In this document: positions 34,771 to 45,381 of the stretch, in pieces
Layout: every line of letters begins with the position of its first letter
Numbering within the stretch: the stretch's first letter is position 1
Origin: Lytechinus variegatus
Lineage: Eukaryota > Echinodermata > Echinoidea > Temnopleuroida > Toxopneustidae
Length of the DNA stretch: 64,000 nucleotides
NCBI RefSeq assembly: GCF_018143015.1
Contig: NC_054741.1
Location: 56,435,048 to 56,499,047 of the forward strand
Reading direction: 5' to 3'
The notes under the pieces: model-generated
What the model was told of the DNA's origin: nothing
Database searches by the model: none
Seen by the model: the letters and a program-made list of their open reading frames with translations, nothing else
Made by a program: the position numbers and the translations under genes

Positions 34771-35731
34771 CGATCGGGGGAGGGGTGATTACCCTTACTA
34801 ATATTCGGGTAGGAGCAAACATATCGATTTGTCCCCCCCCCCCCCATTCTGATAAATATGATAAATTTAACAATCCAACAAGCACAACACCAAAATTTGC
34901 ATCAACAGAATCGGATATAAATGAGAGTCAAGTTATGACATTTTTAAACTCTCGCTTAATTTACAAAATAGTTTTATGCACATCCTGGTCTGTACGTAAA
35001 TGAGGGAATTGATGACATCATCCTCTCTCACTATTCCTTTTGTACTTTATTATTATGAAATATATGAAATAATTTTCTTTACATTGTGGAACAAGTTTTA
35101 TTCCTCCCTAAATATTTGGAATTACCATTGTTTTAACATTTTATGATTCAGTTAAGTTGGTATTATCAAATTTGTAAAAATTTAAATATTCTGTAATTCA
35201 AACAATAAAAAAAAAGAAAAACAGAGAGGGACATCATCGATTCTCCCATCTGAATGCGACTAAATTGTGCATATACTATTTTGTGAAAAATAAGCGAAAC
35301 TGTGAAATGTCATAACTTTCTTATTTTACATTAGATTTCGATGTAATTTCCAGCATTATGCTTGTCTGATTTTTCTCCATTGATTCGAATCAACATTTTT
35401 TCTGGGGCGGACTTGACCTTTAAAGCCCCGTAAAAAGTACAAATGTACAAATCCAACATGCAAATGTTTGTAAAAGGTTATGCCATTCGGCTTTTCAGCC
35501 GCTATAGATACACTTGTTGTAATAAACCGTCTAAATAAAAATAAATAGATACATAAGTAAACATTCCCTCCATGCAATGGAATACGAGTTTGTATCAGTC
35601 AGATGGGGGAGGGGGTTGGGAAGCTGTATGAACATATCCCACTATCTTCGCCTCTGCAGCATAATAAAGAGACACTAATTCTTGATACAAGAACAGCATT
35701 ATCAAAACTATAGAAAATGTCAAAGGTCGGT

Positions 35732-35926
35732 GGGAATTCCCAGTCATTAATAATAGATTGACGAACCATAGAGCTATTAACAGTTCGTACACAATGATAA
35801 TGGTATTATTATGATCAGTTTACTATAAAAAAATACGCACGTCAGAGAACTCAGCTTCTATTCATAATTCAGTGCATATTTTATTACTATCGTAAAACGA
35901 TTTCATATTGTACATAGGGGGAAGGT
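35732..35926 (+). promoter_or_regulatory. P2 promoter block and first-exon donor of TRIM unit 2
   Basis: GGGAATTCCC at 35,732-35,741 is a fully palindromic kappaB site following AAAGGTCGGT, as in P1. TATAAAAAAA lies at 35,824-35,833, and GAAG|GTGAGT has its donor GT at 35,925. It resembles 60,300-60,415 of unit 3 (ATGATCAGTTTAC, then GTGAGTGAATTAA). Confidence 0.55.
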
Positions 35927-36222
35927 GAGTGAATTAACTCTTTTCAGTAGAGTAAGAAAAAAAAACTTGTGTGTATTGTGTTCTTAGTTCACATTGATGA
36001 AAGTCAACTCATATTTAGAATGTCTCCCATATCAGACATGGAATCATAATTTACTTTGGACTAAAAATGTAAGGTATGCGTATAGATAGGCCATCTTTGT
36101 CACATTGAGAAATGCTAATAATTCTTAAGATGAAAATGCATATATAAGCACTCATGCTTTCTGAGCAATCAGGTAAAATTCACTGATGAAAGTCAGTAAT
36201 TTAATATTACTCGCTTATAAGA

Positions 36223-36552
36223 GGTACCCAAGGCTGAAAATCATGTATAAAGCAATTCAGAAAAACAGAAACTGAAAATATAATAGCTGGAGATGAATAA
36301 GAAAGTTGGAAAAGGTATTATAGAATTATGGATAAAATAACAAAGATATGATTTAATATTCTAATTTATACGATAAGCCTATACTCCACAATGTGGAATT
36401 AAGTTTTTTATTCGAAAAAAAAAATGAATTATTGTGAATAATAAAACCTTATATATAACACATTGATATACAGATTATGATAATTATAATTTTGGTTCCT
36501 TAATTGTGATCTCAATATAATGATGTCAAGCTAAACTTTTCAATCAATGTAG
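36223..36552 (+). repeat. Direct repeat, left copy
   Basis: It starts GGTACCCAAGGCTGAAAATC and ends near AAGCTAAACTTTTCAATC. The right copy is 37,154-37,502. Unit 3 has one copy (about 60,540-60,780), so the duplication is local to unit 2. Confidence 0.8.
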
Positions 36553-37153
36553 ATAACAATAAAACTACTAAAGCCCCTTTTACACCTTCACGGATCATCC
36601 CGGATTGTCAATCCAGGGTCATCCGTGTACAGTCCGGGACTACCGTGTACACTCTGGCTAATCTTCCGGCGCCATCCTTGATGTACCGGCATGTCGGGGA
36701 AGTAGAAAAATTGAACATGTTCAATTTTTCATCCCGGAGTACACGGACTGATAATCATCCGTGTTCATCCTTGTAGCCTCCTTGTACATCCGTGTAGCTA
36801 CCGAATGCATCCGGGAGGCTCCTTGTATTAAGAACCGGGTGATCCTTGTTGATACCGGCTTTATCCGGGTCAAATGTTTGTATTGTTTGCGTACATGAAC
36901 AATAGTACGTATTCATAACCAAGTACGAGCATGCTCCAGATGCTGCAAAAAGGGACGAAAGTTCATTCTAGCAAGATATATCCCAGTACAGAATGTGAGC
37001 AACCGTGTAGGTCCGTGTGAAGACCCAGTAACATCCGTGATCATCCGGGTATTCCGTGTTGGCTCCGGGAGCATATCAAACAGGATCCCTATTGCTACCT
37101 TGCCTATCCTTGTAAGACTCCGTACTTTTATATATATATATTTTTTATGAAGG
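36553..37153. mobile_element. Insert of about 0.6 kb with CCG-rich degenerate repeats
   Basis: It lies between the two direct repeats. It begins AAAGCCCCTTTTACACC and is full of short phrases such as TCCGTGTA, ATCCGGG and TCCTTGTA. A 26 bp palindrome is centred on ACATGT at about 36,717. No clear terminal repeat pair is visible, so the class is unknown. The minus frame at 36,913-37,233 is not conserved. Confidence 0.5.
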
Positions 37154-37502
37154 GGTACCCAAGGCTGAAAATCATGTCTATTTTTATTTGAAAAGATAAA
37201 GCAATTCAGAAAAACAGAAACTGAAAATATCATAAAAGCTGGAGATGAATAAGCAATTAAGTTGGAAAAGGTATTATAAAATTATGGATAAAATAACAAA
37301 GATATGATTTAATATTCTAATTTATAGGATAAGCGTACTCCACAATGTGGAATTAAGTTTTTTATTAGAAAAAAAGAATTATTATGAATAATAAAACCTT
37401 ATTTATGACACATTGATACACAGATTATGATAATTATAATTTTGGTTCCTTTATTGTGAGCTTAATATAATGATGTCAAGCTAAATTTTTCAATCGATGC
37501 AT
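37154..37502 (+). repeat. Direct repeat, right copy
   Basis: It matches 36,223-36,552, with an extra 20-base stretch after AAAATCATGT. Confidence 0.8.
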
Positions 37503-37616
37503 TTAGGCTTAATGTGGTTAGCTTTATATGATTTTATGCTTACGTTATATTCATATGAACATAATATAATATATGAAAGGAAAATTTCAGTGATTAGAAG
37601 GTGAAAATTTATTTGT

Positions 37617-40600
37617 AGTCCGGGATAGGCCCCATAGAAAATTGACCAAACCTTGTTTTTTTATATATACAATATTTTTTGATGGTTTCTTGTCAATTCG
37701 AGTGTGCTGATTACGAATCTGAATGATGCCACTCGTGTAACCTTGAGCATTTTCCGCAAATTGGCAAAATCCTATATGGCCGCCAAAATATGCAAATTAC
37801 CCATGAAACTCATAAAATTGTCCGCACATTGGCTGTGAAATGCATGGAATTGTATGGCAGGAGTGAAATACAATCTTAAAAAATAATTTTTGACAAAATA
37901 TTTATTTTCCTGATATTCAAAATGGCCGCCATAGTCCAATGTATACAGTATCATGTACAATACGAATAGGTAAAACTAATTTTCACAAAAATGAGCACTA
38001 AACTGCAAAAATCGCGATGTATGAACGAAGTAATATATGCAAATCATCATTATTAATGAGATATATTATTTATTATGTCAAATATGTGAACATTGCTGCA
38101 TTTTGATATTAAAAATAGCCGCCACTGGCCCAAAGAGTATTATGTACAATGGCAATGGCAGGGGCCAAAAAAATGACAAGATTGAGCATTAAAATGCATA
38201 TTATTATAAACGAGTGGAATACTGGCTAAAAACATAATTGTTGATATGCCATTTATGTGGTAAATGCTGTATTTTGAAATCCAAAATGGCCGCCATAGCC
38301 CCTATATTCATCATGTACAATGCGAATTGAGAAACTTATTTTCACACGAGTAAGAAACATAAGATGCATGTAATTGTGATCTATGAGTAAAATATTGTCT
38401 GACTAAATGTTTTATAGCAAGACGTATCATATATTTTGTCATGCATTAGATAAATACTGTATTATGAAATTCAAAATGGCCCCTATAGACCCTAACAGTA
38501 TTATCTACAATGTGAATTGGGACATATAATTTTGTAAGAATTTGGACTTGCTTGACTATGACATCCATACAATCCTGTTGTATGAGTAAAATGTTATTTT
38601 GAAAACATTTTTTTTTAATCATCGCATTTCTTCTTCCATAAAGGTGATAAATACTGTATTTTGACATTAAAAATAACCTCTACACGCCCTAACTAAATGT
38701 AACATATGAACAGGGAAACTAATTTTCACAAGAGTGAGAATCATAAAATGCATATAACCATGATAACTGTGATGTACGAGTAAAGATATTGTCTTAAACA
38801 TTATTTCTAACTAAATACATCACATATTGGTCGTGGGCATGGTGGAGGTAATAAATGCTGTACTTTGAAATCCAAAATGGCTGCCATAGGTCCTAAGAGT
38901 ATTGTGTACATTGTAACATGGGACATATAATTTTGACAGAATTTGGCTTTTCTTGACTCGAAATATTGCATATAATTGTGAATTGTGATGTAAGGGTGAA
39001 TTGTCTAAAACCACGGTTTCTAACGAGATATATCATAATGTTGTATGATTAAGGTGATAAATGCTGCATTTTTAAATTGAAAATGGCCACCATAGGCACT
39101 TATCGTATAATCTACAATTTGGATGGAGACAAATAATGTTCACAGAAAGGGCATATGACAGCCATTTTGAATGTTGAAATGCAGTATTTATCACCTAAAT
39201 TACATAAGATATGATATATTTTGTTATAAATCATGTTTTCAGACAATATTCCACTAATACATCACCATTTGACCAAGCAAAGCGAAATTCTGTTGAAATG
39301 ATTTGTTCCCATTCATATTGTGCATAATACCGTAAGGGACTGTAGCAGCTATTTTGACTTTAAAATAACCGTATTTATCACCTAAATGGCAGAATAAATG
39401 ATATATCTTAATAGAAATTATGCTTTCAGACAATATTTTACTTATAGATCACTATTACGTGCATTTATGGTGCTCACTCCTATGAATATTGGTTTCCCAC
39501 TTTGCATTATACATAATACAGTAAATGTCGATGGCGGCCATTTTGAAAGTCAAAATACAGTATTTAACACAAACTTGAAACCTGAATGATATATTTCGTT
39601 AGAAAATACGTTTTTAGACAGTATTCAATTAATTTATCACATATATATGCATTTTAGCACTCACTCTTGTGATTTCTTTTCTCCTATTTCTCATTGTGCA
39701 TAATACTTTTAGGGCCTTTGGCAGCCATTTTGAATATAAAAATACAACATTCACCACATACATGGCATATTAATAATATATTTCGTTAATAATTATGTTT
39801 ATAGTCAGTATTCCCAGCTGTTTAATCTTCATAATAAGCATTTTAGTGATCACTCTTGTGAATTTTTGGGCTCCCATTGCCATTGTACTAAATACTGTTA
39901 GGGCTAGTGGCGGCTATTTTAGATATCAAAATACAGCAATGTTCCCACATTTAATAATAATAATAATAGCCAATTTTTATAAAGCGCTTTTCCCAGAGTG
40001 GCCCAAAGCACGTTACAGCATATTATTACCCCCGGTCACTGGATTCATTTCAACCAAGCACGAAACGTGCACAATTTCCACTCCCTGGAGAGCATTCATC
40101 GCAGCCACATTATGGCGCTGGCAAAATCAAACGTACAATATCTTTCGCATCCTACCGGGTACCCATTTAGCACCTGGGTCGAGAGTGGCAAAGTGTGGAT
40201 TAACGCCTTGCCAAAGGACGCTAGACCGCGGTGGGATTCGAACACACGACCCTCTGTTTACAAGGCGAGAGTCAGAACCACTACACCACGGCTCTTCCAC
40301 CTTTGACATAATAAATAATATATCTCATTAGTAATGATGATTTGCATGTATTACTTCGTTCATATATTTTGATTTTTGCATTTAGTGCTCATTTTTGTGA
40401 AAATTAGTTTTATCTATTTGTATTGTACATGATAGTGTATACAATGGCCTATGGCGTCCATTTTGAATATCAGGAAAATAATTTTTTTGTCAAAAATTAT
40501 TTTTTAAGATTGTATTTCACTCCTGCCATACAATTTCATGCATTTCACAGCCAATGTGCGGACAATTTTATGAGTTTCATGGGTAATTTGCATATTTTGG

Positions 40601-40755
40601 CAGCCATATTGGATTTTGCCAATTTGCGGAAAATGCTCAAGGTTACACGAGTGGCATCATTCAGATTCGTAATCAGCACCCTCGAATTGACAAGAAACCA
40701 TCAAAAAATATTGTATATATGAAAAAACAAGGTTATGCCTCTTCTATCCTGGACT
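37617..40755. mobile_element. Large foldback element with about seven mirrored units per arm
   Basis: The termini are AGTCCGGGATAG and, inverted, CTATCCTGGACT. The left arm (to about 39,130) has AAAATGGCCGCCAT-like motifs at roughly 170-205 bp spacing (37,919, 38,113, 38,283, 38,471, 38,667, 38,874, 39,079). The right arm (from about 39,160) has the reverse motif at 39,161, 39,350, 39,532, 39,722, 39,908 and 40,453. The unit-3 empty site is near 61,848. The flanks TTTATTTGT and ATTGCTTGT could be a decayed 9 bp target duplication, which would suit a MULE-like element. It has no transposase. Confidence 0.85.
39953..40296 (-). mobile_element. tRNA-derived SINE inside the foldback element
   Basis: On the minus strand the head has CCGTGGT pairing with ACCGCGG, an A-box-like GTGTAGTGG, a CTTGTAA anticodon loop (UGU, threonine type) and the B-box GTTCGAATCC. 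The tail carries AAGCGCTTT-type sequence and ends in (ATT)n. CCACATTT (39,945-39,952) and CCACCTTT (40,297-40,304) are its target duplication, and the matching place in the left arm near 38,090 is uninterrupted. Confidence 0.85.
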
Positions 40756-41317
40756 ATTGCTTGTAAGAACGTATGTCACGTAAAGATGAAAAACTTTGAA
40801 GGAATTATGTTTTACCCTTCTTTCCATAAATTTTAAGTTTAAACTACATATAATAATCACAAATAGTTTAAAAATGTCGTCGAAATAAAATCATAGATAA
40901 TAAAAGGAGCATATAGAGCTCTCAAAAATGAAAGGTAAAGTATGTATATATATGTATACATTCATACCTTGGTCAGATCGGTCTATATACTACCGTCGGT
41001 TTCACGCTTTCGGCCATCTTCAGGCAGACTGAAGATTTTTTTTTAAATCATATTCTATTTCTTCCTCATATCACATGAAAAAATAAATATAACTTGACAT
41101 CATTAACATAATTGTTTCAAGTTTACGCATAAACTTTGGTAAGAACATGGTAAGAAAAGGAATATAAAAGAATTTCGAATGTAAACTTATAATCAATCTG
41201 CTCACATTTCTTTAACAACTTATAATCACGAATAAATTAATACAGAACAGAATCCGGGTACAACAACAAGAGCAAAAATCTCTATTAGCTAAATTACGGA
41301 AATACAATAATAATCTG
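40756..41317. other. AT-rich intron-like spacer, no gene seen
   Basis: The first part matches 61,855-61,975 of unit 3. Near 41,000-41,035 there is a short GGCCATCTTCAGGCAGAC phrase of repeat type. There is no conserved frame. Confidence 0.4.
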
Positions 41318-42730
41318 CAGGGGCGGATCCAGCTTTTGCCAATAGGGGGGCCAAAAAATATTTTCATCAACATTTTTCTCGATTGGCCGCTATAATCTGA
41401 TTTTTTTTGTTGGTTTTTCAGGGGGTAGTCCTATAACTAAAGACTGAAGTTTTAAGTATATTTGATTTTGATTTGATTTTATTGTTTACTTCTGCAATTA
41501 CATCATTCGTATATAATACATTTTCCATAACATAACAAACATAGTATATTGAGAACTTTTTTTGGCATGAATCATAACTAAATGTACTAAAATTATCATT
41601 ACAAACAAAACTGATCTCATACCAAATTAGTTAACATTTACAATTTGCAGGAGAAGGATTGTCATCATAAGCAGATTGCTTGAAAAAATGACAACCCCAA
41701 GTTAGAACTCATTGATTAATATAATACATTAATACAGCAGAATCGATAAACAGTACATTTCATGAAAAACAGCAGTAATGTAATTTGAGCAATGAAGATG
41801 GAGATGCTAAGGATGGAGATATCCTATATAAGTATATGTTAGTTTTTATTGTTATAAACAAGAAAAGGTATCTCATGTGGTCTCAATATATAATGCAAGC
41901 GGGAAGCGCGAGCTAAAATTCTTTGATATTTTATGTCCTTAGAACTGAAGATTCTGAGCAGTTTTAATAATCATGAATAAAGGTAAGTATCTAACAATGC
42001 GAGCGCGAAGCGCGAGCCGAAATTTTATTATAGTAATGTGAAAGGGACTCAATTGGGGCTGTTTTTAGTGATTAATGACTAGGATACATGATCACTAATA
42101 AAATGAGAGTGCGAAGCGCGAGCTCAAAAGTTTTAATCTTCCGACCTAAAAACTGGACAGTCTGAGCGCATTTTTATTTAATAAAGAACAAGCTGTGTGT
42201 CTCAAACAATTAAATGCGAGCGCGAAGCACGAGCTTAATATGTTGATATACTGACATGATAAAGGAGCATTTTGACAAATTTTGGAAAGAATTTCCAAGA
42301 GGATATGTATCTCACAAATCAAACAATGCGAGCGCGCAGCGCAAGCTGAAAATTTTGATATAACAATTTGTGTTAATCAAACAAAAGATTGAAAGCTTGA
42401 TGTGCGAGCTAAAATATTTTGTTCAAATTGATTTCAGAACTGGATATGAACTTCTTGAATCGGATTCATTACACAGGCAATGCGAGTGCGAGCGAATTTT
42501 TTTTAATATAAAGTCTATTTTCCAATTTTCCCCCTCATCTTTTTCTTGTTTCCTTTCGGGGTCGGGCCGGCCGTTACGAGGCTGTAAATCACACATCATG
42601 GGTATAATACCCCTTTCTTACTTTTCTTTCTGTTCGTAGTTTCTATCGAGATAAAGAGCACACTTTTCTGCAGGTTGTCAAAAAATAGGGGGGCCGGGGC
42701 CGGCTCGGCCCCCTCCTGGATCCGCGCCTG
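41318..42730. mobile_element. Non-autonomous hAT-like element with 5 bp target duplication
   Basis: The left end CAGGGGCGGATCCAG is inverted at the right end as CTGGATCCGCGCCTG. ATCTG flanks it at 41,313-41,317 and 42,731-42,735. The interior from about 41,895 has six or more units with GCGAGCGCGAAGCGCGAGC-like cores. There is no transposase. The 5 bp duplication and CAGGGGCGG end suit a hAT subgroup. The class is inferred from the ends only. Confidence 0.75.
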
Positions 42731-42854
42731 ATCTGTATGTAAAACTCAAGTTACACAAGATTCTTTTTTTCCTCCCTTGTTTACCATACTCTTCAATCAA
42801 ACTGATAAATGAGGAAGTTATTTTAATTAAAAAACATACACACAACTTAAGATC

Positions 42855-43072
42855 GTTATTGGCTAGGGCGACCCCGATCCAATCGATCACCAGATGAACA
42901 GATTTTCGACACTATACCAATTCTAATTTCCTTTATCGCGTGTCGGTGGGTTTTGAACAATGACAAGCCGCCATGCCTCAGCTGGATCAAAGCTATTGCT
43001 CAGATACAGTACATGTACGGGATAAATTATACAAATGTGAGAAATTGGATCGGGGTCGCCCTAGCCTCTAAC
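42855..43072. mobile_element. Short element with 29 bp terminal inverted repeats
   Basis: The left arm holds GGCTAGGGCGACCCCGATCC (42,861 onward), and the right arm is its reverse complement ending 43,066, extended by GTTA/TAAC with two mismatches between. Part of the left half also occurs at 3,298-3,368. It has no frame. Confidence 0.75.
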
Positions 43073-43074
43073 TC

Positions 43075-43146
43075 GTCTCTGTGGTCTAGTGGTTAAGGAA
43101 TCGGCGTTCCAAGCTGGGTACCCGGGTACGATTCCCCGGCAGAGAC
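43075..43146 (+). tRNA. tRNA-Gly(UCC)-like sequence, probably a pseudogene or SINE head
   Basis: The 72 bases fold with a perfect 7 bp acceptor (GTCTCTG/CAGAGAC), the loop GTTCCAA (anticodon TCC) on a TCGGC/GCTGG stem, and a T arm CCGGG/CCCGG. A TTTTT terminator follows at 43,148-43,152. Against function, the T loop reads TACGATT where TTCGATT is normal, and one extra C lies in the T stem. It abuts a small transposon. Confidence 0.45.
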
Positions 43147-43546
43147 ATTTTTCGGAATCACCAAAGGGCAGATAGCTCTGGCATGTCTGGGAACCTTGAT
43201 TTAAGCTACGCCTACAATTATTCTCTTCATTCATTTCTTTCACAAGTAACATACATATGCCTACATACATTCATATAATAATATATATTCTTTCTACTGC
43301 TTATCATTAACAGTATATTGCTATTATCATTATTAGAATATTAGAATAAACAGCTATATTAATTATAGCTGCGTATACTTGGTCAATCAGAAGCACATCT
43401 TCTAAAGAATTGATAAATCAAGAAATGTATGCTGTCATACCCTTCTTCCGTTCCTTTCTACATTTTGAGGTACGCTCCAGAGTGGCATTGTTTTCCCTTC
43501 TTATGAATTCGTTGTTTTTATTTTGTAATTATGTAGAGTTCCGGTC

Positions 43547-45381
43547 ATGGCTGAGGAATTAAAAGACACGATTGCTCAGAGTCTGGAGTGTCCCGTCTGT
43601 CTGACTACCTTCACTGATCCCAAGATCCTGTCATGTTGCCACACCTACTGCAAGGCCTGTCTGGAAAAGCTCTTGGAATGCCATGGTGATGATCAGATGA
43701 TCCGATGTCCTGTCTGCAAAGCTGATACCCAGGTCCCACACCAGGATGTTGACAAACTACCGGCAAGCCTAGCTTTGAGGAATCTTATAGACGACGTGAA
43801 AAATCAACATCAAATTTGCACGAATTGTGATTCCGAGGATAAGCCCAAAGCTGTTGTCTACTGCCAAGACTGTGGCAACTATCTATGTACTACTTGCCAC
43901 AATATGCACTCTCAGTGGAAAAACTTTGTCGATCATGAGATCATAGCCATGAGTGAGATCTCATCAGGAAAGGTGTCAATACGTAGATATTGGAAATGCA
44001 GGAAACATCCGAAAGAAGATGAAGAATGTTTCTGTTCTAATTGTAAGAGATTCACATGCTTCAGGTGTGCTGTTATGGAACATAAAGATCAAGGACACCA
44101 GGTCATCGAGTCAGCTGCTTATGAAAGTCATCACACGAAGACCATCGACGAGCTTAAATCCAGGTGGAAAAGAAACAATCTTGCTTTCAGAATTACATTG
44201 ATCTTATCGATGAAGAGAAGAAGTGTGTGGATGACGCAATTAAGCATTGCACAGATGACATCAACGAAGCATATGATGAAGCGGTTCGGCAGTTGACAGA
44301 GAAGAGAGAAATCCTTCTTGATGAAGTCAAGGGAAAGACTAAAAGAGCAGAGAATGCCCTTGAAGAAATGAAGACATCAGCTCGGCAGCGCATCAATCAG
44401 TTGACGACCATTGCTGAGATGGTAACCAATAGGAGAAATGCACCAGTAGACATGGATACTTTGGCTGTGTATGACACTTTATGTGAAGACCTACAAGAGG
44501 CCTTACATCAGGAAAATCCTGATGACGAGCAGCCGAATAAAACATGCAGGAATGCGAAAAGTTCCTTTTTTGAAAGGAACATTGGAAAGGACGAACTAGG
44601 TCTTGGCAAAATTGTTAACGTGCTTGTAAAGAACATTAGTTTGCCTAATAAGAATAGCATGAATGCCATGATAAACACACCAGATGGTAGGATGGCAGTA
44701 GGACGTGGTAAAGCACGTGGCGTGAACATCTTCTCTTTTGATGGTCATCTCCAGCAGACAGTCCTCAAGGATATTAAGATTTATGCATTAGGTTTCCTCT
44801 CTGATGGTCGATGTGTTGCAAAGGATAACTCAAACACTTTAGCACTGTACACACCAGAGTACATGAAGTTGGATGTGATGTTTGCGACTCTGAATTGCGA
44901 TGAAGGTGGGTTTTCTAACCTCACTGTTGATAGTGATGATCTGATCTATGTTAGCTACAGGAAACCCAAGAAGATCCTGGTGTTCTCATCAGCAGGTGGG
45001 AAGGCAATCAAGGAGATACAATGCCACGGATATGTACCATCGCAAATCACTTCTTACAATGATTCACTAATCATTAGTACAGGTGAAACAGTACATTTGA
45101 TAGACAAAGAAGGTGATGTAAAACATACATTAACCAAAGGAAGTAATACATTCCTATACGCTGCAGTGTCTCAAAGCAATACAATCCTGGTAGCCCAGGT
45201 GAACCACGATGAAGGTTTGGTGAGCATCGATGAGTACACTGACGAGCTGAAGTACGTTCGGAACCTCGTTAATGAGTACAAGATTGAGAAGCCTGAGAGA
45301 AAGTGGTATTATCTCCAGCAGTACCGATCAGGAGAGATCGCCTTCTGCACTCCTGATAACCTCTATATTATGATCACATAA
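43547..45381 (+). pseudogene. TRIM-2: RING/B-box/coiled-coil TRIM gene with one frameshift
   Basis: The start ATG at 43,547 follows a T-rich tract and TATGTAG|AGTTC acceptor. The first frame gives MAEELKDTIAQSLECPVC, with the RING cysteines and histidine, B-box 1 (ICTNCDSEDK) and B-box 2 (CRKHPKEDEECFCSNC). At about 44,162, TCCAGGTGG replaces TCCAAGGTGG of the other copies, so one A is missing and the frame ends at 44,296. The coiled coil and propeller-like C-terminus continue in another frame to TAA at 45,381 (…CTPDNLYIMIT). The mended length would equal about 611 codons, as in the other copies. The rest of the coding sequence is clean, so this is either a very young pseudogene or a sequencing error. 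Two promoter blocks lie upstream (33.8 and 35.7 kb). Confidence 0.85.

Larger units (their letters stand above)
33031..35063 (+). repeat. Native copy of the 2 kb inverted-duplication pair
   Basis: It matches 15,391-17,470 in reverse complement. It contains the LINE fragment, P1 of unit 2 and the CGACTTGGCGAGATAA repeat block. The pair is separated by 15.6 kb. Confidence 0.9.

Noticed and set aside
39795-40331. 178-codon forward frame
   Set aside because: It runs from the foldback arm through the antisense strand of the SINE.
40970-41040. Possible regulatory hairpin around GGCCATCTTCAGGCAGAC
   Set aside because: Short, weakly paired, and of dispersed-repeat character with no second copy here to support it.
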